The notes below the pieces were generated by a model. The model was given only the letters and a program-made list of their open reading frames with translations. It was not told the DNA's origin and did not search any database. From assembly GCA_018653365.1 (NCBI GenBank), contig JABIAG010000003.1, positions 158,830-222,829 of the forward strand: a stretch of DNA of 64,000 bases, in the 5' to 3' direction. Positions within the stretch are counted from its first letter, which is position 1; every line of letters starts with the position of its first letter. Positions 18,282-28,754 of this stretch are shown piece by piece. This stretch comes from Candidatus Woesearchaeota archaeon. GTDB lineage: Archaea; Nanobdellota; Nanobdellia; Woesearchaeales; JABIAG01. The position numbers were made by a program, and so were the translations under genes.

Positions 18282-19410
18282 TTAGTAACTCTCGGTAAAC
18301 TTTTTCATATTCTTCAATTATATCTTTCCATAAAAATGTTTTTGTGCCAAACTCAGTTAGTTTTCCCTGATAGACGTCAACAACCCCTTTAGTTATTGCA
18401 TTAGCGTTTCCCGGTTCGACTAGTTTGCCCTTGCCGTTTATTACTTCCGGTAGTGATCCCGCATTTGTTGCTACAACTGCTTTTCCTAAACTGCACGCTT
18501 CTACGCAAGTATATCCAAAGCCTTCTGCTAGTGAGGGTATAACAACACAATCTGCCATCATTACCTGGCTTGGTAGTTCTTCATACTTTGCAGGTTCTAA
18601 TATTATGATGTTTTCTTTAAGTTTGAGTTTTTCAATCATATTCATTAGTTTGTCATACTGTTTTGTATACGCTTTAGCTTTACTTAATCTTAGTACTAAT
18701 TTAACATTTTTTATTTCTTTTTTTATTTCTGGAAGCGCATTGATCAAATACTCAAAGCCTTTAGATGTACCGGGTCTTCCTGATGCGAAAAGAACATAAT
18801 TTGTCTCAATATTCAACTTTTTTCTCCAAAGACTTTTGTCATACTTTTTTGGGTCCCATGGAGCGTAATCCATACCATTGTGTATTGTCATAACTTTTTC
18901 TTTTGGGATATTTTTAACATTAAGTAGGTCTTTTTTTGTTGCGTTAGAAACACATATGTATTTGTCAAACTTTTGTTTGTATATTCCCTTTTCGAGCGTA
19001 TTATGGATCCAGATGGAAACTCCGCGTTTTTCAGTAACTAGATTCCATTTCCCTATCCATACTTCATGTACTGTTAAAATAACTTTCTTACCTGCTTTTT
19101 TGGCTCCAATTGAAGCGGGTCGACTTGCTGTGAATGTTGTAGTGTGTACTAAATCATAATTTTTGGCTTCTTGTGCAACTTTTCTTGTTGCTAGGAAGCT
19201 AAATAAGTATCTTGTCAGAATTTTTGGTACGTTTACACGTTCAATTTCAACTCCATTAAGGGTTTCTTTTTTTTGGGTTCCTGAAATTCTAGAAGTGATT
19301 ACTTTAACGTTATGTCCTCTTTTAACTAAACCTTCGCATAGGTTCTTGAATACAATTTCTACTCCTCCTATGTGGGGAAGGTAGTATTCCAATACAAACA
19401 GTATTTTCAT
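18274..19410 (-). CDS. Glycosyltransferase family 4
   Basis: MKILFVLEYYLPHIGGVEIVFKNLCEGLVKRGH ... VVIPSLAEGFGYTCVEACSLGKAVVATNAGSLPEVI. Confidence 0.9.
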   Translation of the reverse strand: MKILFVLEYYLPHIGGVEIVFKNLCEGLVKRGHNVKVITSRISGTQKKETLNGVEIERVNVPKILTRYLFSFLATRKVAQEAKNYDLVHTTTFTASRPASIGAKKAGKKVILTVHEVWIGKWNLVTEKRGVSIWIHNTLEKGIYKQKFDKYICVSNATKKDLLNVKNIPKEKVMTIHNGMDYAPWDPKKYDKSLWRKKLNIETNYVLFASGRPGTSKGFEYLINALPEIKKEIKNVKLVLRLSKAKAYTKQYDKLMNMIEKLKLKENIIILEPAKYEELPSQVMMADCVVIPSLAEGFGYTCVEACSLGKAVVATNAGSLPEVINGKGKLVEPGNANAITKGVVDVYQGKLTEFGTKTFLWKDIIEEYEKVYRELLNE

Positions 19411-19787
19411 TTTCTTTCTTCATCTTCAGTTTTCTTAGACAAGTTATCAGTTTCAATAACTTCACAATTTTTTAATGCTATTTTTCTTACTATTTCTTCT
19501 ACTTTTTTGTTATTTTTCTTTACTAGTCTGTAATTTTGAAATCCCAGTAGTATTAAGAATAAAAATCCAATTATAGTTAGGAAATCAAGGGTTCGTACAA
19601 TTGAGAGCGTTCGTGTTATTTTATCTAGAATGTTGGGAAATATAATTAAAAAGATAAACACTAGCCAGAATATTGTCCACAGAACAAATTCGCCGCTTCT
19701 AAATTCTTTCTTTTTGAAGTTAACAAAACTAAGATAAAGTAATACTGCTCCAAATAAAACTCCAATAATCTGTATTCCCACTAACAT
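19407..19787 (-). CDS. DUF2304-like small membrane protein
   Basis: Three TM segments, adjacent to the GT2 gene as commonly seen for DUF2304. Confidence 0.65.
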   Translation of the reverse strand: MLVGIQIIGVLFGAVLLYLSFVNFKKKEFRSGEFVLWTIFWLVFIFLIIFPNILDKITRTLSIVRTLDFLTIIGFLFLILLGFQNYRLVKKNNKKVEEIVRKIALKNCEVIETDNLSKKTEDEERK

Positions 19788-19800
19788 TTTTTTCCCTCCT

Positions 19801-20466
19801 TCATAGGTTAAATAACTTCCACTTTATTAAGTTTAGTACTATTTTTATGCCATCAACTGTTGTTGTGCCTTTGTATTTATCCCCATATATTGTTGTTATG
19901 GGAATTTCGCAGTAGTTGATATTATTTCTTCCTGCTCTTGCAATCATCTCTGATTCCATTGAATAATCATTAGCTTGCCATCGAATCTTTTTATATGTTT
20001 CTGATGTGAATGCTCTAAACCCTGATTGTGTGTCTCGTAAGTTTATTCTATAAAGGAGTTTGGTAATCTTGTCTATTGCAAAATTTCCTGCTCTGAATAT
20101 GAAGGGCATATTTTTTGAGGGAATTCTATAGCCAAATACTAAGTCTTTTTCTTTTAGTTTTGTAATAAAATTTGGAATCAGTTTTGGTTCATGTTGTCCG
20201 TCTGCATCCATTACAATGATGTGTTTTGCTCCTCGACTTATTGCATAATCACATCCGGTTTTTAATGCTGCACCTTTACCTAAATTTGTTATGTGTCTTA
20301 ATACTGTAACTTTTTCAGTTTTTGCTATTTTAGAAGTTGAGTCTTTGCTGCCATCATCAACGAGGATTATATTTTTTACATAAGTCTTAACATCTTTTAG
20401 TACTTTTCCGATGTGTTTCTCTTCGTTGTGTGCTGGAATGACAACGAAGGTTTCATTCGGTTCCAT
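19801..20466 (-). CDS. Glycosyltransferase family 2 (dolichyl-phosphate sugar synthase type)
   Basis: VVIPAHNEEKHIGKVLKDV ... ILVDDGSKDSTSKIA ... IVMDADGQHEP. Confidence 0.9.
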   Translation of the reverse strand: MEPNETFVVIPAHNEEKHIGKVLKDVKTYVKNIILVDDGSKDSTSKIAKTEKVTVLRHITNLGKGAALKTGCDYAISRGAKHIIVMDADGQHEPKLIPNFITKLKEKDLVFGYRIPSKNMPFIFRAGNFAIDKITKLLYRINLRDTQSGFRAFTSETYKKIRWQANDYSMESEMIARAGRNNINYCEIPITTIYGDKYKGTTTVDGIKIVLNLIKWKLFNL

Positions 20467-23305
20467 TGCCCTCTTTACTTGCCTCTTCTTTTAATCGTGT
20501 TTGAACTTGACATTGCCAATCTACTTTGTAAACATATATTTTGCCCCCAGTTATTTGGGTTTGTTCATCAAATTTCTCAAAACAGTTTAATCCATTTCCA
20601 TTATTGAAAAACATTCTTGTGAACATGCTGCTAGATAATAATGGATCAGTAGCCATGGCTTGATACTCTTCACCTTTTTTTATTACGGTTATGCCTACGC
20701 TAATTCCTGAGTTATTGTATTCTTTTTGTGTAATGATTCCCTCCTCAAAGTAAGCAAACTTTTTTGGTGTTAGTTTGTCTTGAGTGGTTGTTTGAGCATA
20801 GATTTCTTTGCTAGTTGTGTTTAAAATGAATGGAATCTTTTGATTGCCCACTCCTTGAATACATTGATATATGGTAGGTTCTATTTCACTGCATGTTTTT
20901 AATCCTGATGCGTATCCAGGCCATCTTGATATCCATTGATTTGGGTCTTGGGTTGTTATATCATCATAGTATTTCATTGATTGTTCTTCACTTAGTTCGA
21001 ATTGAGTTTGTAAAATAGTTAGGCTTTCAGATTCTGTTTTTCCTTTTAGCTCTCGTACCATTGATGCTTTTTCAAAGTCCCAGCTCCCAAAGTGGCCCCA
21101 CACTCCTGCTTTTCCAACCATGTCTTCTGAGGCTATAACGAATGCTTCGGGGGGCGCACAGTGTGTAAGGGTTAAGATTTCTTCAACTTCATTTTCAGAA
21201 AATTCATTTGATTCAAGTAAGTTCTTTGCACCAGTTTCATCTTGTAAGATTATGTTTTTAATAAGTAAAATGGAGTTGAAATCATTTTTTAATTTATCAT
21301 TTATTTTATCATAAGCCCCGTTACCGCCACAATCCAGCATTCTTATTATTGCAAATGCTTCTTTTTCATCAGATGTTAAGAGTAATTTTCCTACCCAATG
21401 CGCTTTTGGCGAGTTTTGAGATGCACCATCAAAGTTGGTTCCTCGGTCTGCTGCGTATTTAAACCAGTGTCCAAAGTCCCACCAGGAGGTAATAATTGCG
21501 TTTTCTTCTGAGCTTTCTTTTATGTTTGTTAATGAAGTCCACCATGCATCATTCATTGAGGGAATTTCGTTAACTGCTTGATTCCATCCTGCTTTTGCAG
21601 GTGCAACTAATAATCCAATTGCTAGTAATATGAATATTATGTTTATTAGCCCTTTGCTTATGTCTAGTTGAGCGGGCAGTGTCTTTTTTGCATAATTGTA
21701 AATGATGCCTATAAATGCGCCTATCGCAATACTAAATGCCGGAACTAATAATAATGTAAATCTTAATCCTTTTGTTGAACCATAAATTGCGCCAACAAAC
21801 CATAATGTTAAAAATATTGCATATTTTAGATCCCGTTTTCCATTCTCTTTTTTAACAACAGTTAAGATGATTCCAACAACAGCAATAAAGAATAAGAATC
21901 CACCCCCTATTGCACCAATTGTTGATTCAACGGATGCAGGGTTTAGTTCTGCTACGGTGGTTAACACATTAGGCCAGATTGTTCCCAGGGCAACTTCTTT
22001 TATTTGAATGATGCTCAGTGGGAAGTTTAAGAATGCATAGAAAAATTGTTGTATTCCTCTAACAAATCCACTTTTAAAAAGTATGGCAACACTTAACATT
22101 GCAGCGAAGAAGAATGGAACTGCTGATATTATGAGGTCTTTTAGTGTTGTTTTTGTCTCTTTTTTTGTTTTTGAATTCATAATTAGTTTTATGATTCCAT
22201 AGATTATTATTGTTGCAATTATAAAGTCAAATATGTACCACCATCCTGACCAGAATCTTGAATATAGTCCAACCAAAAGTCCAGAACCTATACCTAACCA
22301 TAATTTGGTTTTAGTTTTCTTTGCTTCAAATGCACCTATAAACAGCCAGGCAATCATTAGTGGAAAAAACACGTTATATGGGTCTGTATCAGCAAATCCT
22401 GCTACTGTTCTTGTCATAAATGCAGTATGTACTGCTAGCAAAGATGCTCCCGCTGTTGCCCCTAAGTTTCCTGCGACTTTTTTTATTAAGAAAAAGCAGG
22501 GAATTATGGCAAGGGTCGCTATTATTAATGGCACGTAAAAAATAGCCTTCATAATATCTTTATTTCCAAAGGCTCGTGAAATTTTGAAAGTTATATAATT
22601 TACATAATTGTGATAATTGTTATCTGGTGCTTTTTTGCTTGGGGCGTTCTTTTTTGTTTCATATGATATTCCGTTTTCTTTTACATCTCCAAGATGTCCA
22701 TTTTCATCAAGATTTCTTGCATATCTTGCATAATAATATGGGTCGATCGCAATTAAGTATGTTTGTCCATTATCATTTTGTAATCTTGATTTGTATGCCT
22801 TCCTGTATCCTTCAATTGCTTCATTATAAGGAAGTTGCTCTAACTGGCCATTTCCTGGAGCAAAGACCTTGTCTTGAAGTTTAAGTTTTTTATATTCTTC
22901 TTCTATGAGTCTTTGTTTGTTTTCTTGTGGTAAACTTGGAAACTGTGCGTTTATTGATTGAGAGATAACATTCATGTTAAAGTTGTCAATGCTGTTTTCT
23001 GCCCATTGTTCGGTTATAGGCAAATAGGCAGGTTGTATTCTAAAAAATATGCTAAGAAATATGGGAATTAATATTAATAGAATAATTCCATATTTTTTTG
23101 TAAACTTTTTGGTTTCTTTATACCCTTTTTTGATTGTTTCTTTTACGTCTTTTAAATCTAGTTCATCTTCGGTGGATTCTTTACTTTCTTTTTTATCTTT
23201 TGAAAAGAAGTTTTTGAATCCTGCTTTTATTTTTGAGAAGTCTATATTTACTTCTTCGTCTTCTATTTTTTCTTCTTGAGATTTGGATTTTTCGTTTTCT
23301 TCCAT
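20453..23305 (-). CDS. aglB: Oligosaccharyltransferase STT3/AglB
   Basis: IITSWWDFGHWFKYAADR (WWDxG motif), VAGFADTDPYN (DxD), multi-TM N-terminal half. Confidence 0.93.
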   Translation of the reverse strand: MEENEKSKSQEEKIEDEEVNIDFSKIKAGFKNFFSKDKKESKESTEDELDLKDVKETIKKGYKETKKFTKKYGIILLILIPIFLSIFFRIQPAYLPITEQWAENSIDNFNMNVISQSINAQFPSLPQENKQRLIEEEYKKLKLQDKVFAPGNGQLEQLPYNEAIEGYRKAYKSRLQNDNGQTYLIAIDPYYYARYARNLDENGHLGDVKENGISYETKKNAPSKKAPDNNYHNYVNYITFKISRAFGNKDIMKAIFYVPLIIATLAIIPCFFLIKKVAGNLGATAGASLLAVHTAFMTRTVAGFADTDPYNVFFPLMIAWLFIGAFEAKKTKTKLWLGIGSGLLVGLYSRFWSGWWYIFDFIIATIIIYGIIKLIMNSKTKKETKTTLKDLIISAVPFFFAAMLSVAILFKSGFVRGIQQFFYAFLNFPLSIIQIKEVALGTIWPNVLTTVAELNPASVESTIGAIGGGFLFFIAVVGIILTVVKKENGKRDLKYAIFLTLWFVGAIYGSTKGLRFTLLLVPAFSIAIGAFIGIIYNYAKKTLPAQLDISKGLINIIFILLAIGLLVAPAKAGWNQAVNEIPSMNDAWWTSLTNIKESSEENAIITSWWDFGHWFKYAADRGTNFDGASQNSPKAHWVGKLLLTSDEKEAFAIIRMLDCGGNGAYDKINDKLKNDFNSILLIKNIILQDETGAKNLLESNEFSENEVEEILTLTHCAPPEAFVIASEDMVGKAGVWGHFGSWDFEKASMVRELKGKTESESLTILQTQFELSEEQSMKYYDDITTQDPNQWISRWPGYASGLKTCSEIEPTIYQCIQGVGNQKIPFILNTTSKEIYAQTTTQDKLTPKKFAYFEEGIITQKEYNNSGISVGITVIKKGEEYQAMATDPLLSSSMFTRMFFNNGNGLNCFEKFDEQTQITGGKIYVYKVDWQCQVQTRLKEEASKEGNGTE

Positions 23306-23336
23306 TTTTTGTTTAGTGATATTCAAGAACTGGAAA

Positions 23337-24347
23337 CTATTTATAAATTTTTGGGGCGTATGTGATTAGTGTTGGATTACGTAATAAGAGCTTGATTGCA
23401 ATCTTTTTTAGGTTATCTCGATCTATTTCTTCAAGTATTTTTTTGTTTTTTTCTTTTCTAAATAATTTAAATAGTTTTTTAATTTCTTCATCGTTTAAAT
23501 GGTCTAATACTTTTCTTGCTATTAATTGTGTTTTCAATTCTTTTCTTACCTTTCTTAGTTTTCTTTTGTATTTTTTTCTTTTAATTAAACAGTTTGCTAG
23601 AACTTTTGCTGCTTTCAATCCAGGTATGATTCCGCCGCCGGTTGTTGCTTTTACCATTCCTGCTGCATCCCCTACTATGTATAGGTTATTTTTGCAGAGT
23701 TTGTTTTTTGGGTTATATTTTGGAATTAGTCCTGCTTGTAATGAATTTTGTTTTCCTTTTGTAAACTTTTTGAATGTTTGTTTAGCGTTTTCTTTTTCAT
23801 CCATGATTCCAACGCGGCAGGTCCCATTTCCTTCAGGGATTGTCCATCCAAATTTGCCGTAATCAAGCGAGGCCTTAATTTGAGAGTCCGGGAGTTTTAT
23901 TTTAGTTTGTATTCCCATCCAAGATGTTGTTTTGTTTCCTATGGCTTTTGATACTATTGAGTTGGGCCCATCCGCACCTATGATTATTCCTTTTAGTTCA
24001 GCTAAATCATTAATTCTTTTTCCCAGAGAAAATTTAACCCCTCTTTCTTTTGCTTTATTATAAAAAAACGTATCAAATTTGGTGCGGTCTATTATTATGT
24101 CTGGATTTCTTAGTTTTATTTTGAGCTTTTGATCTTTATAACTTATTTCAAAGTTTTTTATTTTGTTTAGAATAACTTCTGGTGGAATTTGGATCACACT
24201 ATTAATACTATTAGTTATTATTCCTGCGCATTGTACTGGTTTTCCAATTTCTGAATGTTCTTCATAAACTTCCACTTCGAATTTATCTGCAAGTAGGTAT
24301 GCAAGATAACATCCAACTGGTCCAGCGCCGATTATATTGATTTTCAT
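23337..24347 (-). CDS. Geranylgeranyl-reductase-family FAD-dependent oxidoreductase
   Basis: INIIGAGPVGCYLAYLLAD, EIGKPVQCAGIITN, LYIVGDAAGMVKATTGGGIIPGLKAA. Confidence 0.9.
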   Translation of the reverse strand: MKINIIGAGPVGCYLAYLLADKFEVEVYEEHSEIGKPVQCAGIITNSINSVIQIPPEVILNKIKNFEISYKDQKLKIKLRNPDIIIDRTKFDTFFYNKAKERGVKFSLGKRINDLAELKGIIIGADGPNSIVSKAIGNKTTSWMGIQTKIKLPDSQIKASLDYGKFGWTIPEGNGTCRVGIMDEKENAKQTFKKFTKGKQNSLQAGLIPKYNPKNKLCKNNLYIVGDAAGMVKATTGGGIIPGLKAAKVLANCLIKRKKYKRKLRKVRKELKTQLIARKVLDHLNDEEIKKLFKLFRKEKNKKILEEIDRDNLKKIAIKLLLRNPTLITYAPKIYK

Positions 24348-24469
24348 TCTTGTTTTAACTTCCTCAATTATTTAACTTTGACCTACTACTATATAATAGT
24401 AAACTATCAATAATCTTTATAAGCTTTACTCCATTTCCAAATAAAATAGTTGTTGGAGGGATATTAAAA

Positions 24470-25312
24470 ATGGTAGGTCGAATAGGAAGTTTTTATAATG
24501 GTCATAGAAAAGTATGTAATTTAACAGGGGGAGTTTTACTTTCTTTAGGGATTCTTGGAACTGGTGCTTTTGGTGTTAGAAAATATGCTGAGGGTAAAGC
24601 AGATGCTGCTCGAACAGAAGAACGACAGGCTGCTGCAGAAAGAGAGGCACAATTAAGAGCTCAAATGGCTGCTCAACAAAGAGCTGCTGGAAGAAGAACT
24701 AATTTTAGAGCATTCATAGGTTCAAATAGGTATGATGAAGGTATGCGTGGTCGTGACAAATTAAAAGCAGGTGCTAGTGGACGTTTTAAACATACTGATG
24801 AACAAGGAAATCAAACACCTTATCAAAACGGTTGGATTGCAAGAGGAATCGGACTTGTTGATGGTGGTGTTCGTGGAGCCTTTGCTGGTTTAAAGAATTA
24901 TACTTCGAGAGTTCCTGTGTTAAATTATGGTACTAAAATCGTTAATGGAACTGCAAATGGGATTATGAATTTTTCTGTTGGGGCTGTAGCTGACGTGCTT
25001 GAAGCAACCGATAAAGGTTTGGCTAAATTGTTCGGTTATGATGCTATGAAACCTATAGATCCTGCTGATCCTCGTGCTAAAAAACCTGCAGTTAATACTG
25101 GTGACCCAGAAAGTGCTGCAGCAATTGCTGCTCAAGGCTTTGGTGGTGGCTTACGACTTGGTTGGTTAGCTTGGATGGTGGATTGTCACAGAGACCATAA
25201 AGATGATCACAATAACAACAATAACAATAATGGAAATAATGGTAATAATAACTCTACTTCAGAACCGGATCTTGATGGGATTCTAGAAGGGGGAAACGAA
25301 TTCACAAATTAG
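24470..25312 (+). CDS. Hypothetical membrane-associated protein with Asn-rich tail
   Basis: Hydrophobic N-terminal segment, Ala/Arg/Gln-rich coil, C-terminal NNNNNNNGNNGNNNSTS; GGAGGG upstream. Confidence 0.7.
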   Translation: MVGRIGSFYNGHRKVCNLTGGVLLSLGILGTGAFGVRKYAEGKADAARTEERQAAAEREAQLRAQMAAQQRAAGRRTNFRAFIGSNRYDEGMRGRDKLKAGASGRFKHTDEQGNQTPYQNGWIARGIGLVDGGVRGAFAGLKNYTSRVPVLNYGTKIVNGTANGIMNFSVGAVADVLEATDKGLAKLFGYDAMKPIDPADPRAKKPAVNTGDPESAAAIAAQGFGGGLRLGWLAWMVDCHRDHKDDHNNNNNNNGNNGNNNSTSEPDLDGILEGGNEFTN

Positions 25313-25326
25313 GTGGGGGAAACAAA

Positions 25327-27324
25327 ATGAAAAAATTATTACTTTCAATTTTAATGTTGGTGCTTGTTTCTAGTTTTGTTTCTGCTTATGCGGATATTAC
25401 GTTTAATTTTGATCAGTCTGATGTTGGGGCAGTAGTATATGATTGTCTTGATGCTAGTTGTTCTAGTGTAACTGAATTTTCTGGAGCTTATGATCAAGTA
25501 ACAGATAATGGTGAGATCAGAGTTTTATTTCCATCAACTCTAAAACACGAAGGTTATGCATTATATTTTTATTCTGAAGACTTTGTACCAAAAGCTTACA
25601 AATCTACTTTTAATACAGGGGGAGATACCAACGCTCACACTTCTGAAATGGACATTCCTGCTTTTATTCAACTTGAAGACTGTCAAGCAGTTGTTGATAA
25701 ACCCGTTATATTAAATGCTGTTTACGAAAATGAACCTTTACAGATTAATACGAGAGCGAGTTTAGCTGCAACAACCTCTTCTGCTTTTAAGAGCGTTAAT
25801 AATGGGGTTGATTATGTTCCTGAACAACTTAGAGGAGAATTTTATTCATCTGATATTCAAGTTACTTTAGAAGTATTTTCTGAATCGAATGAGTTAGTTA
25901 AAAAAGAGGTTAGAAACTTAAATCTTTATTTGGATGAACAAAGAGAACTTAATTTTGAGTGGACTCCAATAACTGAAGGAGACTACTTTGTTAGAATTAC
26001 CTCAAAAGTAACTGATTCCCAATGTTCTTCTGATGTGGAAGCGTATGCTCGTAAGGATTTTTCAGTTTTACCTGGAAGACCTACTGACGAATATTATACT
26101 TTAATTAATGGTCTTGATGTTGATAATTCCTTTCCAAAAGAAAATTCTGAATTGACGTTCACATTTTCAAAGATAAGTAATTACGCAGATTCTGCACACA
26201 GACTTTTTACAGTACCGACTATTATGAACTACTGGGTTTATGATGCAGATCAAAATTTAATTTATACTGAACAAACAACTTTGCCGGCTAACGCTAATGT
26301 GTTTGATGCTGAAAGTTATTCATTCTCTTGGACTCCGGTTGTAAGCGGGGATTACACTATTGTTGTGGATGCAAGTGCCCAGGAAACAAAAGGGGATAGG
26401 CCAAACCTTGTTGAACGAATTGTTTTAGGTTTTTATGTTGGCGAAGAACCTGTTTATGACATTAATTTTCAAATCAGAGATAGTGATACTGGTCAAACTA
26501 TTCCTGGAGTAGTAATTAGAATGAATGGTTTGATGGGGATTACTGATGTTACTGGCACACTATCTTTTGCAGGGCTTTCTGCAGGTAATTATAATTATCT
26601 TGCAAAACACCCAGATTATGAAGATTTTTCTGGAAGTGTAGTTCTTGTTGATATTGGTAAAGATGTTTTCTTTTTCATGGATCATTTATCTGATCCTGAA
26701 GACCCTACTGATCCAACTGATCCAATTTCACAAATTACCTTTTCAAATTCACCACCTACAACTGCTTATGTGAGAGAACCTTATGAGTTTAATCTTAACG
26801 CAGTTAGTGATTTGGGTAATAATGTAATTTTTCAAGTAATAAAAGGACCAAGTAATTTTGAAATCAGTTCAACTGGTCAAATAACCTGGCTTCCACTTCC
26901 TCAACAGATTGGGGAAAATGAGATCCGAATTTTAGCAGCTGATGGTTCAGGTGTTTCTGAACTTGTTTGGAACGTTAATGTTTTAGCTCAAATGCCAGGT
27001 ACAAGAACCTCAACTGAAAGACTTAATGTTCTGGCAATTAGATTTCCTCTTGGTGATCAAACTAAGGCGGGCAGAACCATTGCAACATCAGTAGTTCTGG
27101 ATAGTAATGTGGATCTTGATGATTGTGTGCTTACAGTTTCAATTCCTGAATTAAGCGTTTTCAATAGAGTACATTTTGACCTAGATAAAAACGATGTAAG
27201 TTCAAAAACAGTTTATTTAGACATTCCTACTTATGCAAAAGCAGACACATATTTGGTTAGAATTAGTGTCGGGAATGAAGATGTTAAGAGGATAAAGCAC
27301 ATGCCTTTAACAATTATAAACTAA
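25327..27324 (+). CDS. Secreted cell-surface protein with Ig-like and carboxypeptidase-regulatory-like domains
   Basis: Signal peptide MKKLLLSILMLVLVSSFVSA; beta-rich repeats; 'IPGVVIRMNGLMGITDVTGTLSFAGLSAGNYNYLAKHPDYEDFSGSV' segment. Confidence 0.8.
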   Translation: MKKLLLSILMLVLVSSFVSAYADITFNFDQSDVGAVVYDCLDASCSSVTEFSGAYDQVTDNGEIRVLFPSTLKHEGYALYFYSEDFVPKAYKSTFNTGGDTNAHTSEMDIPAFIQLEDCQAVVDKPVILNAVYENEPLQINTRASLAATTSSAFKSVNNGVDYVPEQLRGEFYSSDIQVTLEVFSESNELVKKEVRNLNLYLDEQRELNFEWTPITEGDYFVRITSKVTDSQCSSDVEAYARKDFSVLPGRPTDEYYTLINGLDVDNSFPKENSELTFTFSKISNYADSAHRLFTVPTIMNYWVYDADQNLIYTEQTTLPANANVFDAESYSFSWTPVVSGDYTIVVDASAQETKGDRPNLVERIVLGFYVGEEPVYDINFQIRDSDTGQTIPGVVIRMNGLMGITDVTGTLSFAGLSAGNYNYLAKHPDYEDFSGSVVLVDIGKDVFFFMDHLSDPEDPTDPTDPISQITFSNSPPTTAYVREPYEFNLNAVSDLGNNVIFQVIKGPSNFEISSTGQITWLPLPQQIGENEIRILAADGSGVSELVWNVNVLAQMPGTRTSTERLNVLAIRFPLGDQTKAGRTIATSVVLDSNVDLDDCVLTVSIPELSVFNRVHFDLDKNDVSSKTVYLDIPTYAKADTYLVRISVGNEDVKRIKHMPLTIIN

Positions 27325-27372
27325 TGAGTGGTTAAAGGGTTTAACTACTTGTATATACTAAACAACAGAAAG

Positions 27373-27381
27373 CTTTAAAAA
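27373..27381 (+). promoter_or_regulatory. Probable archaeal TATA box for the surface-protein gene at 27430
   Basis: gaaagctttaaaaaagtg about 50 nt upstream of the start codon. Confidence 0.5.
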
Positions 27382-27429
27382 AGTGCATTAATTACATTTA
27401 CAAATAATATGTATTTGGGGGTATAACAA

Positions 27430-28689
27430 ATGAAAGGAGTAATGAAATTAGCAGTATTTGTCGTTTGCTTAATATCACTTCTTATGGTGAGTGGCTTGGC
27501 AAGTGCTCTGCCAGATGTCGATTATGTCAAAATTAATGGTGACGAATTCGAAACTGGCGACACATTAGTTGTTGAAAAAGGTGAAGAAATTGAAGTTAAG
27601 GTCAAACTTCAAGCAGACCAAGATTATACAAATCTTAGGGTCGAAGCCGAAGTTTTAGGCTATGAATATAATGATCATGAAGATGATCTGGAAGATGAAA
27701 CCCATACTTTTGATATGGATGCTGGCGATACAGTATACAAGTCTCTGGAATTAAGTATTCCTGCAAGAGCAGACAAAGATTATTATGATCTAAGAGTCTC
27801 TATTGGTGGACGAACTGGCGCAGCTGTAGAAAAACTTTACAGATTAAATTTAAAGGGCAATAGACATTCTCTTGAAATTAAAAGAGTTATGTTACACCCA
27901 GCTAATTCTGTTGAAGCAGGAAGTTATCTTTTAGTTAACGCTAAAATAATTAACAGAGGAGAAAAAGACGAAGAAGATGTAAGAGTTACTGCAAGCATTC
28001 CTGAATTGGATCTTGAAGATTCTTACTACATAGATGAACTTGAAGAAGATGAATCTAAAACTTCTGAGGAACTTTTCCTAAGAATTCCAGCTTGTACAGA
28101 ACCAGGTGTTTATGAAGTTGTTTTTGAAGCAGAGTATGATGAAGAATACGAATCTGTAACAGAAACTACTGACATCGAAGTTGTTGAAAGCGAACTTTGT
28201 GGTGCAGACGCTGAGGATGGCGAATCACAATCAACTATCTCTGTTGGTACACAAACTCAACAAATAGTTCGTGGTAAAGGTGCAACTTATTCCATGACAA
28301 TCACAAATGATGGAAGATCCGACAAAACATACACTGTTGGTGTTTCTGGAGTTGATGATTGGGGAATTGTTAGAGTTGATCCTTCAACAACCGTTCTAGT
28401 TAAATCTGGACAAACCAAATCTGTTTTCGCTTTTGTAACCGCAGATAAAAAAGCTGACGTTGGTCAAAAATCATTCGTTATGACTGTTTCAACAGGCGAT
28501 GATTCACAACCTATTCAGCTTTATGCTAACCTTGTTAAAGGTGAAAGCGGAGCAAGAAAATGGGCAGAAGTTGTTCTGATAGCTCTTGTTATCTTGTTAA
28601 TTGTACTAGGCTTAGTTATTGGCTTTAGTAGAATGAGAAGAAGAGAAGAGATGGAAGACGAAGAACTAACTGGACAAACATATTATTAA
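27430..28689 (+). CDS. Acidic, membrane-anchored surface protein (S-layer-like candidate)
   Basis: Signal peptide, long acidic beta-rich ectodomain, single C-terminal TM (VVLIALVILLIVLGLVIGF) and short cytoplasmic tail; own promoter and T-rich downstream tract. Confidence 0.75.
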   Translation: MKGVMKLAVFVVCLISLLMVSGLASALPDVDYVKINGDEFETGDTLVVEKGEEIEVKVKLQADQDYTNLRVEAEVLGYEYNDHEDDLEDETHTFDMDAGDTVYKSLELSIPARADKDYYDLRVSIGGRTGAAVEKLYRLNLKGNRHSLEIKRVMLHPANSVEAGSYLLVNAKIINRGEKDEEDVRVTASIPELDLEDSYYIDELEEDESKTSEELFLRIPACTEPGVYEVVFEAEYDEEYESVTETTDIEVVESELCGADAEDGESQSTISVGTQTQQIVRGKGATYSMTITNDGRSDKTYTVGVSGVDDWGIVRVDPSTTVLVKSGQTKSVFAFVTADKKADVGQKSFVMTVSTGDDSQPIQLYANLVKGESGARKWAEVVLIALVILLIVLGLVIGFSRMRRREEMEDEELTGQTYY

Positions 28690-28734
28690 TTTTTTTCTTT
28701 TTTTGTTATACCCTTTTTTTTTAATTTAATAAAA
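28690..28734 (+). terminator. T-rich archaeal-type terminator after the surface-protein gene
   Basis: ttaatttttttctttttttgttataccctttttttttaattt immediately after the stop codon. Confidence 0.55.
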
Positions 28735-28754
28735 TCATGAGTGGGGACTAAGCA

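Noticed and set aside
2318-23305. Treating every glycosyltransferase and methyltransferase as a separate novelty
   Set aside because: Variable glycan loci with GT2/GT4/GT9, flippase and AglB are expected in archaea; only the sulfate/PK/CDP-alcohol island stands out.
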